This document shows, one piece after another, positions 29,546 to 33,664 of a stretch of 33,664 nt of DNA. The DNA comes from Candidatus Kaiserbacteria bacterium (lineage in GTDB: Bacteria; Patescibacteriota; Minisyncoccia; Phycocordibacterales; UBA918). Position numbers and translations under genes: made by a program. The DNA is taken from assembly GCA_020428685.1 (NCBI GenBank), contig JAGQMJ010000010.1, positions 1 through 33,664 on the forward strand. Reading direction: 5' to 3'. The first letter of the stretch is position 1; the number at the start of each line of letters is the position of its first letter. The notes below the pieces were generated by a model that ran no database searches, was not told the origin of the DNA, and saw only the letters and a program-made list of their open reading frames with translations.

Positions 29546-30109
29546 CTAGAGCAGCTCGGCCAAAAGATCATTCACTCCAACTTTTGTTTTTGAGGAGTAG
29601 GGGACGACTTTGTGGCCGCGAAATCTCTCGGACAGCTTTTTGATATGGTTCAAATAGTGTGACTTCTTAATCTTGTCTACTTTATTGGCCACAATAACAA
29701 TTTCTTTTCCGGTATTTTCTAGTTCGCGTAACATCTCTAGATCATCTTCGGTTGGGCCGACAATAGAGTCTATCAAGAGAACCACCTTTGGATTGTAGCC
29801 TGATTCGAAAAGGTACCAATAAATCAAATCACCGAGTTTTTCTAAAGTTTCTCCACTGGCTTTGGCATAACCATATCCAGGCAAGTCCATAAAGTAATGA
29901 GTGTTGTTGATGAGAAAAGCGTTGATTTCTTTGGTGCGACCAGGGGTTTTACTGGTGATGGCTAAGTCCTTCGAGTTGGTTAGGGAATTCAATAAGCTAG
30001 ACTTGCCGGCATTGGAGCGACCAATAAAAGCAATTTGGGGTATTTCGCTTTCTAGAATTGCTGCTGGCCCAACAATTCCCTGAATAAATTTAGCTGACGT
30101 AATTTTCAT
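29546..30109 (-). CDS. engB: Ribosome-biogenesis GTPase EngB/YsxC
   Basis: A 187-aa GTPase with G1 GRSNAGKSS (residues 30-38), G2-region TPGRTKEIN, G3 DLPGYGYAKAS and G4 NKVDKI, and the SSKTKVG-like G5 near the end. These are the marks of EngB, needed for 50S assembly; the length is typical (about 190-200). An extended -10 TGC-TAAGAT (TAAGAT at 30116-30121, minus strand) ends 6 nt before the ATG, so the message is predicted leaderless. The upstream region is shared with the divergent DUF397-like mini-gene. Confidence 0.95.
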   Translation of the reverse strand: MKITSAKFIQGIVGPAAILESEIPQIAFIGRSNAGKSSLLNSLTNSKDLAITSKTPGRTKEINAFLINNTHYFMDLPGYGYAKASGETLEKLGDLIYWYLFESGYNPKVVLLIDSIVGPTEDDLEMLRELENTGKEIVIVANKVDKIKKSHYLNHIKKLSERFRGHKVVPYSSKTKVGVNDLLAELL

Positions 30110-30255
30110 ATCCGAATCTTAGCAATAAATAGCAGATATAGCGACTTAGGTGCTCTATAGCGACATGTTTTGACTTACTTTATAAGAGCTTGTCAGAAAA
30201 TGACTTAGGTATTCTTCGAAGCATCAACTGTGATAGTGTCTATTTTAGGTTGCAA

Positions 30256-30264
30256 TGCTACAAT
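30256..30264 (+). promoter_or_regulatory. Extended -10 of the DUF397-like mini-gene
   Basis: TGC-TACAAT, identical to the prsW extended -10, lies 10 nt before the GTG at 30275. No good -35 is visible, as expected for extended -10 promoters. Confidence 0.5.
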
Positions 30265-30274
30265 TGGAGACACT

Positions 30275-30382
30275 GTGGACATTCGTGATACCAAGAGTCC
30301 GAACGGACCGACAATTTCCTACAGCAAGGATGAATGGTCCGCTTTCATCAAGGGTGTCAAAAACGGCGAGTTCGACGTCTGA
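30275..30382 (+). CDS. Miniature DUF397-like protein
   Basis: The 35-codon frame from GTG reads VDIRDTKSPNGP, then ISYSKDEWSAFIKGVKNGEFDV. This matches the C-terminal half of DUF397 (VRDSKDPDGP...F(S)PAEWxAFxxGVKxGEFD), a family I know mainly from Actinobacteria, where it sits beside XRE-type regulators. The usual N-terminal half (the W-x-K-S-S-Y and Cys part) is absent, although the frame is open back to 30209. GTG 30230 or 30236 are alternative starts but would precede the promoter. Codons are C-ending and Lys/Asp-rich. An 11-bp terminator follows at once, so it is an independent mini-gene. The role is unknown; regulatory partnership is speculative. Confidence 0.6.
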   Translation: MDIRDTKSPNGPTISYSKDEWSAFIKGVKNGEFDV

Positions 30383-30392
30383 ACTTTGTCTC

Positions 30393-30423
30393 CAGAGGGT
30401 GGGCTCAACCCACCCTCTGTTTT
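30393..30423 (+). terminator. Terminator/attenuator between DUF397-like and hydrolase genes
   Basis: CAGAGGGTGGG/CCCACCCTCTG (11 bp) with a 5-nt loop and TTTT. Its 3' end lies only 7 nt before the ATG of the next gene, so readthrough or its folding would control that gene. Confidence 0.8.
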
Positions 30424-30426
30424 AAT

Positions 30427-31014
30427 ATGAAGAAAAACAAAATATTTTTTTTAATACCAGGCTTTAAGGAGCAAATATCTGATAATCAATATCGGTGGCT
30501 AGTTAATTATATAAAAGTAGCAGGATGGACTGTAGTCAAGGTTCCTGTAGTTTGGGATTATAGTACAGTTTCAAAAAATGCAGATGACTTCATTTCGTTT
30601 TTCAATGAAAATAAGGGTCAGGAAAATCGTGTTTTAGGATTTTCATATGGAGCTGTAATTACTCTGCTGACAGCAACAAGATTGCAGCCAGATAAAGTAT
30701 ACCTTTGCTCACTCAGTCCTGATTTTAAGGAAGACATTATTTTCATGCCACCATGGTTAAAAAAATATATTGGTAAAAGAAGGCTGGCAGATATTGCTAC
30801 CCGTAGTGGAATAGATTTGGCCAAGAAACTAAATGTTCCAGCGATTATTTTTTATGGGGAAGCTGAAGGTTGTGAATACCCAACTCTTAAAAAAAGGTGT
30901 GAGGAGACTGCTCGTTATGCTAAAAATTCAAAACTAGTGGTTGTAAAAAATGCATCACACAGAATAAATCATCCTCAGTATGTTGAAGTTATAAAAAAGG
31001 AGTTAAGTCTTTAG
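30427..31014 (+). CDS. Alpha/beta-hydrolase-like protein
   Basis: This 195-aa protein begins MKKNKIFFLIPGF, with the oxyanion-type PGF turn, and has the nucleophile elbow LGFSYGA (Ser73), an AIIFYGEAEG strand-turn where an acidic catalytic residue would be, and a late His in NASHRINHP. These positions suit a small serine hydrolase of the RBBP9/YdeN or dienelactone-hydrolase kind. The ATG at 30427 is preferred; a longer frame from 30334 would be read through the DUF397-like gene and the terminator hairpin and is therefore unlikely. There is no clear promoter of its own, so expression may depend on terminator readthrough. Substrate unknown. Confidence 0.7.
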   Translation: MKKNKIFFLIPGFKEQISDNQYRWLVNYIKVAGWTVVKVPVVWDYSTVSKNADDFISFFNENKGQENRVLGFSYGAVITLLTATRLQPDKVYLCSLSPDFKEDIIFMPPWLKKYIGKRRLADIATRSGIDLAKKLNVPAIIFYGEAEGCEYPTLKKRCEETARYAKNSKLVVVKNASHRINHPQYVEVIKKELSL

Positions 31015-31030
31015 TCAAGACTTCTATGTG

Positions 31031-31102
31031 TGATCCCACGGAGAATCGAACTCCGATTTCCAGGATGAAAACCTGGCGTCCTGACCATTAGACGATGGGA
31101 CC
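31031..31102 (-). tRNA. tRNA-Glu (TTC)
   Basis: On the minus strand: acceptor GGTCCCA/TGGGATC (one G-T), anticodon stem CCAGG/CCTGG around TTTTCAT giving TTC, T-arm CGGAG TTCGATT CTCCG, discriminator A. CCA is not encoded. The upstream hydrolase ends 16 nt from its 3' end on the other strand. Confidence 0.95.
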
Positions 31103-31106
31103 AAAT

Positions 31107-31127
31107 AATGTCCGGGGGACATTTTTG
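31107..31127 (+). terminator. Hairpin AATGTCC/GGACATT with T-run
   Basis: A 7-bp stem, GGG loop and TTT on the plus strand, directly 5' of tRNA-Glu. It may end transcription that passes from the hydrolase gene antisense through tRNA-Glu. Confidence 0.5.
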
Positions 31128-31150
31128 GGTGGCAGTACCTCCGAGGTGGA

Positions 31151-31194
31151 GATAGTGCGCACTTGTTTTGATATCAAAACAAGTGCGCACTATC
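31151..31194. repeat. Perfect 44-bp palindrome without loop
   Basis: The half-sites GATAGTGCGCACTTG... and ...CAAGTGCGCACTATC are exact reverse complements over 22 bp each, centred between 31172 and 31173. The flanking bases break the symmetry. It lies between tRNA-Glu and the VIT1-like gene. It has no U-tract, so it is not a standard terminator. Confidence 0.9.
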
Positions 31195-31244
31195 ATAGCA
31201 AAAAAGTCAAAAAACACCAGCCCCTAAGAGCTAATTGTGTTATT

Positions 31245-31280
31245 ATGGCGTTGTTATTGAATTATTTGCATTATTTATGA
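31245..31280 (+). CDS. Eleven-residue mini-ORF coupled to the VIT1-like gene
   Basis: ATG at 31245 opens MALLLNYLHYL, whose stop TGA overlaps the ATG of the transporter gene (ATGA at 31277-31280). The transporter start has no Shine-Dalgarno, so coupling is plausible. The only -10-like sequence 7 nt upstream, TAATTG, is weak. Confidence 0.35.
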   Translation: MALLLNYLHYL

Positions 31281-31981
31281 AAGAAAAATTCGCGGAATAC
31301 TTTAAGGAGGTTATATACGGAGGAATCGACGGAATCGTAACTACTTTCGCTGTGGTGGCTGGTTTTGCTGGAGCAGCCCTGTCGAATGATCAGACGACCC
31401 AACTATCTTTTGCGATTGTTCTTCTCTTTGGTCTAGCCAATCTCTTTGCCGATGCGGCTTCAATGGGTTTGGGAAACTTTCTGTCTGTTCGGTCCGAGAA
31501 GGATTTGTACCGTGTGACTAGAGATAAAGAAAGAAAAGCAATTGTTGAGAATCTGGAAAAAGAAAAATCTGACACTGAGCGAATACTAATGAGTAAAGGC
31601 TTTACTGCTACAGACGCAGCTACTCTTGCATCTGTGTATCAGCATAATGAGGAATACTGGCTTGACTTCATGATGCATCACAAGCAAGAAATGTCTGATC
31701 CTCGTGGAGAGAATGAAGTTTATACTGGACTGGCTACCTTTATTTCCTTTATGGTTTTCGGATCGATTCCACTGATGCCTTTTATTTTGCAAGAGAGTGG
31801 TGACCCATCAACAACTTTCTTTTACTCATCAGTCGGTACGTTTATTGCCTTGGTTGCACTTGGGTTACTGAAGTGGCGAGTGATTGGAGCCAAGTTCAAG
31901 GCTTCATTGATTGAAGTGGTGGCAGTGGGTGGAACGGCGGCAGTACTGGCGTATTTTGTTGGAACTTTCTTTGCTTTGTAG
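31277..31981 (+). CDS. VIT1/CCC1-family iron/manganese transporter
   Basis: The 234-aa product opens with the family signature FKEVIYGGIDGIVTTFAVVAGFAGA (first helix, residues about 9-33), then the second helix AIVLLFGLANLFADAASMGLGNFLSVRSEKD. A cytoplasmic metal-binding helical region (about 75-145, KERKAIVENLEKEK, EYWLDFMMHHKQEM) and three C-terminal helices follow. These proteins move Fe2+ or Mn2+ out of the cytosol in exchange for protons. The ATG at 31277 is preferred over a start at 31235, because the family N-terminus begins at MKEKFAEYF. A strong terminator follows. The 44-bp palindrome lies about 80 bp upstream and could be an operator; that is speculation. Confidence 0.9.
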   Translation: MKEKFAEYFKEVIYGGIDGIVTTFAVVAGFAGAALSNDQTTQLSFAIVLLFGLANLFADAASMGLGNFLSVRSEKDLYRVTRDKERKAIVENLEKEKSDTERILMSKGFTATDAATLASVYQHNEEYWLDFMMHHKQEMSDPRGENEVYTGLATFISFMVFGSIPLMPFILQESGDPSTTFFYSSVGTFIALVALGLLKWRVIGAKFKASLIEVVAVGGTAAVLAYFVGTFFAL

Positions 31982-32003
31982 GGAAGTGGAGTGGTGAAAT
32001 TTT

Positions 32004-32035
32004 AAAGGCCGCCAGCTTTGCTGGCGGCCTTTTTT
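32004..32035 (+). terminator. Terminator of the VIT1-like gene
   Basis: A 13-bp stem AAAGGCCGCCAGC/GCTGGCGGCCTTT with loop TTT and a run of T. Confidence 0.92.
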
Positions 32036-32065
32036 AACAAATTTTCACTAACAATCTGCACACAC

Positions 32066-32131
32066 TTATGCAGGGGTTTATACACGATTTTTACACTAGT
32101 TGTTAAGTAGTCATCCACAGGTTTATGCACA
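32066..32131 (+). other. Cluster of four DnaA-box-like 9-mers
   Basis: On one strand: TTATGCAGG (32066), TTATACACG (32078), TCATCCACA (32111) and TTATGCACA (32123). The last fits the consensus TTATNCACA exactly; the second and third have one mismatch and the first two. They form two pairs with 12-bp spacing, 33 bp apart. The region is noncoding, between convergent VIT1-like and trxB genes, and A+T-rich on both sides. It could be a DnaA titration or regulatory site, or part of an origin. No dnaA or dnaN gene is in the window. Confidence 0.5.
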
Positions 32132-32192
32132 GGTTTGTCCAAAAATAAGGTTATTCTAGCAAATTGACTATTTGTCTAGGTGTGAGAATCTG

Positions 32193-32312
32193 TATAAAGG
32201 TTTGCGCGGTGGTGAAGTATTCAAAATACATGCTCGAGGCTACGAGCAAAGCGCGCAGGCCGAACTCTACGTTGTACAAAGTGAAAGCGCCCTGGAGGGG
32301 GCGCTTTTACGT
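32193..32312 (+). ncRNA. Candidate small structured RNA
   Basis: After a -10-like TATAAA at 32193, the sequence folds as a three-way junction. TGCGCG (32202-32207) pairs with CGCGCA, enclosing hairpins GTATT-CAA-AATAC and GCTCG-AGGCTA-CGAGC. A terminator-like 11-bp hairpin follows at 32281-32310. There is no gene downstream on this strand, so it would be a stand-alone RNA of about 110 nt. A competing 31-codon ORF (from ATG 32231) overlaps the same region. No known RNA class recognised. Confidence 0.4.
32281..32310 (+). terminator. Hairpin ending the candidate small RNA
   Basis: GTGAAAGCGCC (32281-32291) pairs with GGCGCTTTTAC (32300-32310), with one G-T and an 8-nt loop; the 3' arm itself carries TTTT. 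Confidence 0.55.
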
Positions 32313-32339
32313 TGTGTGGAGTTAAAGTCTTGGAAATGC

Positions 32340-32372
32340 AAAACCGCTCGGCACTTCGTACCGAGCGGTTTT
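32340..32372. terminator. Terminator of trxB
   Basis: AAAACCGCTCGG/CCGAGCGGTTTT, a 12-bp stem with a 9-nt loop, lies 8 nt past the trxB stop; the terminal A/T pairs make it usable on both strands. Confidence 0.88.
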
Positions 32373-32380
32373 GGTCTATT

Positions 32381-33304
32381 CTACTTTGCCTTCAAGCTTA
32401 CATAAATATCTTCAAGCGCTCGTACTCCGTCACCAGCTGAGATATTATTTTGGTGATACTTTACATTGGTACAGTCGCCAGCCGCCCAGATATTTTCGGC
32501 TGAAGTTTTTTGGGTCCAAGGGTCAATTTTAATTCGCTTGTATTCATCTAGTTCTACCACTTCAGAAGCGAAGTCTGTATTTGGAATCATTCCAATCTCA
32601 ACGAAAATTCCAGTGACTGGAATAGTCTTTTCTTCGCCCGAAACGCTGTCTAGATATGAAAGACCATTCACAAACTTGTCTGCAGTCACAGCTTTGGTTT
32701 CTGCATTTAGAATGCCGGTCATGTTTTCGTGTGCTAAAACCTTCTCAACAGTGACTGGATCAGCCTTGAATTCTGGTCCTCTTTGGAGAAGGGTAACGCT
32801 TTTTGCATAAGCAAGCAGCTGAGCGGCTGTTTCAAAACCTGCGTTACCACCACCAACAACAGCTACGTCCTGACCAGCAAAAATTGGGCCGTCACAACTT
32901 GCACAGTATGTTACTCCTTTGTGTTCAAATTCGTCCGCGCCAGGAATCTCCAGTCGGCGTCGTTTTGAGCCAGATGAAATCAAAATAGCTTTTGCTTCAT
33001 GAGTGCTTCCGTCACTCAAGGTAGCTTCGTAGCCAGCTTCAGTTTTTTTAAGATTTGAAACCAGCTGATTGTCTATGATGTCTACAATGCCATTGGCGTA
33101 AGTTTCTAGGTGTGAACGAAGGTCACTTGCTAGCTTGTCTCCGCTGATAGAAGGGGTGCCGATCCAGTTTTGGATGTCAGTCGATACTGTGCTTTGGCCG
33201 CCCCAGTCCTTGGTGATAAATAGAGTTTTTAGTTGCTTACGTGAAGCATAAACGCCTGCTGATGTTCCTGCTGGTCCGCCACCGATAATTAATAAATCGT
33301 ACAT
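32381..33304 (-). CDS. trxB: Thioredoxin reductase (NADPH-FAD disulfide reductase)
   Basis: A 307-aa flavoprotein with the FAD loop IIGGGPAGTSAGVYASR (residues 6-22), the redox-active CASC pair (Cys134 and Cys137) in VTYCASCDGPIF, the NAD(P)H loop VAVVGGGNAGFETA (147-160), and the C-terminal FAD motif IWAAGDCTN. The order and length match low-molecular-weight thioredoxin reductase, and the C-terminal part (YHQNNISAGDGVRA) leans toward the AhpF-like branch. It should reduce thioredoxin or the glutaredoxin-like protein at 630-869. The gene is monocistronic with a strong terminator. It lies beside a CstR-like thiol-type repressor on the opposite strand, with about 90 bp between the starts, so co-regulation is possible. 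Confidence 0.95.
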   Translation of the reverse strand: MYDLLIIGGGPAGTSAGVYASRKQLKTLFITKDWGGQSTVSTDIQNWIGTPSISGDKLASDLRSHLETYANGIVDIIDNQLVSNLKKTEAGYEATLSDGSTHEAKAILISSGSKRRRLEIPGADEFEHKGVTYCASCDGPIFAGQDVAVVGGGNAGFETAAQLLAYAKSVTLLQRGPEFKADPVTVEKVLAHENMTGILNAETKAVTADKFVNGLSYLDSVSGEEKTIPVTGIFVEIGMIPNTDFASEVVELDEYKRIKIDPWTQKTSAENIWAAGDCTNVKYHQNNISAGDGVRALEDIYVSLKAK

Positions 33305-33359
33305 ACAAATTCCGAAATAGTCATTAAAATATTAAGTGCCACTAGAATAACATATATAG

Positions 33360-33389
33360 TTGACTCTACATACCCCTAGTAGGTATAAT
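33360..33389 (+). promoter_or_regulatory. Promoter and probable operator of the CsoR/CstR-like gene
   Basis: TTGACT (33360-33365) and TATAAT (33384-33389) have an 18-bp spacer, and the -10 ends 6 nt before the ATG. Between and across them lies ATACC-CCTAGTA-GGTAT, an inverted repeat of the kind bound by CsoR-family repressors, so autoregulation is likely. trxB starts about 55 bp away on the other strand. Confidence 0.65.
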
Positions 33390-33395
33390 CCAGCT

Positions 33396-33629
33396 ATGTC
33401 TGATATTAAACTACAAAATAGATTAAAGCGTTTATCTGGTCAGCTTGAAAAACTGCAAGCCAATATTGCAGCTGATCAAGACTGTGCTGAGGTAGTGCCA
33501 CAGTTTTTGGCCGTAAAAGGCGCTATAGCGGGTGCGTTTGAGGAATACGTGAAGTTATCCTTAGATTCATGTGCAAAGTCTGATAAGAAGAAAATTGAGC
33601 GCTTGATAGCCTTGTTGGTGAGGGTTTAG
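33396..33629 (+). CDS. CsoR/RcnR/CstR-family repressor, Cys-Cys type without the copper His
   Basis: A 77-aa three-helix protein with the family core NRLKRLSGQLEKLQANIAAD, then Cys30 in DQDCAEVV and Cys59 in LSLDSC, 29 residues apart as in the family. The His that precedes the second Cys by four residues in copper-sensing CsoR is Ser55 here. Two Cys without that His is the pattern of the persulfide sensor CstR, so a thiol or sulfur signal is more likely than Cu(I). The ATG at 33396 is chosen because the promoter ends 6 nt before it; a longer TTG frame would include the promoter. No target gene lies downstream in the window; trxB is the nearest candidate. Confidence 0.8.
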   Translation: MSDIKLQNRLKRLSGQLEKLQANIAADQDCAEVVPQFLAVKGAIAGAFEEYVKLSLDSCAKSDKKKIERLIALLVRV

Positions 33630-33640
33630 GAAGGAAGACA

Positions 33641-33664
33641 AAAGGCCGGCCCCGAAGGGGCCTG
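33641..33664 (+). terminator. Truncated copy of the repeated GGCCGGCCCC hairpin
   Basis: AAAGGCCGGCCCC-GAA-GGGGCC followed by TG at the window edge. It starts 12 nt after the CstR-like stop and is the terminator of that gene, cut or altered at the end of the window. Confidence 0.7.

Noticed and set aside
30334-30426. N-terminal extension of the alpha/beta-hydrolase-like protein
   Set aside because: It would be encoded by the DUF397-like gene in another frame and by a terminator hairpin; the hydrolase fold begins at MKKNKIFFLIPGF.
31151-31194. Palindrome as a Rho-independent terminator
   Set aside because: There is no U-tract on either strand and no loop; a separate T-tailed hairpin already lies at 31107-31127.
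31011-31280. Two opposite-strand ORFs sharing the same peptide VRTCFDIKTSAHY
   Set aside because: The shared peptide is only the consequence of the 44-bp palindrome being read on both strands; one ORF also covers tRNA-Glu.
32066-32131. Firm call of oriC
   Set aside because: Only one 9-mer is a full match, there is no dnaA/dnaN nearby, and origins seldom lie between convergent genes; kept as a DnaA-box-like cluster.
1-33664. Alternative genetic code with UGA as Gly (code 25)
   Set aside because: The PPTase gene ends in TGA overlapping the ACP start, and the long housekeeping frames (valS, glmS, tsaD, ABC exporter) are intact with UGA as stop.

Overview
The window reads as a stretch of a small-genome bacterium of the candidate phyla radiation (Patescibacteria), most likely a Parcubacteria-type lineage. 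This is an inference from a compact valyl-tRNA synthetase, several conserved-hypothetical small membrane proteins, repeat-rich surface proteins with a peptidoglycan-binding module, tRNAs without encoded CCA, and a strong tendency to place TATAAT-like boxes 6-8 nt upstream of ATG (leaderless messages). UGA is an ordinary stop (for example the PPTase gene ends ATGA over the ACP start), so genetic code 25 is not in use. Both ends of the window lie in copies of one GGCCGGCCCC/GGGGCCGGCC hairpin that also occurs whole at 26092-26126, so the window may be a contig broken at a repeat.

Region 1 (1-900): a 39-aa membrane peptide, an FtsB/DivIC-like division protein and a glutaredoxin. Region 2 (917-11087) is the most unusual part. 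It holds two SGNH hydrolase-fold proteins, one with degenerate oxyanion-hole blocks, divergent from a tight operon of PlsC-like acyltransferase, Sfp-type phosphopantetheinyl transferase, acyl carrier protein and a FeeM/LuxI-like N-acyltransferase. Convergent to that is a three-gene MacAB-like exporter, and after it come a nitroreductase-fold protein, a ThiF/E1-like adenylyltransferase and a DedA-like membrane protein. Together these look like a carrier-protein-dependent acyl-metabolite pathway with its own exporter, in a lineage generally lacking fatty-acid synthesis.

Region 3 (11100-15420): tRNA-Arg, a small coiled-coil membrane protein, tRNA-Phe, a short transcript with two miniature Shine-Dalgarno-led ORFs, a prsW-hsp20 pair and valS. 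Region 4 (15490-19970): a three-gene surface-protein operon sharing a repeat motif, transcribed from a near-consensus promoter through a roughly 290-nt structured leader with an attenuator-like hairpin. Region 5 (20000-28500): tsaD, a DUF1660-like zinc/TM protein, MYG1, tRNA-Val, two unknown proteins, an ABC exporter, glmS and a DUF2127 membrane protein.

Region 6 (28500-33664): two SD-led, C-ending-codon unknown genes, engB, a miniature DUF397-like protein, an alpha/beta-hydrolase-like protein, tRNA-Glu, a perfect 44-bp palindrome, a VIT1/CCC1-type transporter behind a mini-ORF, a cluster of DnaA-box-like 9-mers, a candidate small structured RNA, thioredoxin reductase, and a CsoR/CstR-family repressor whose probable operator lies inside its own promoter. 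All family assignments come from motif recognition by eye; no database search was run.
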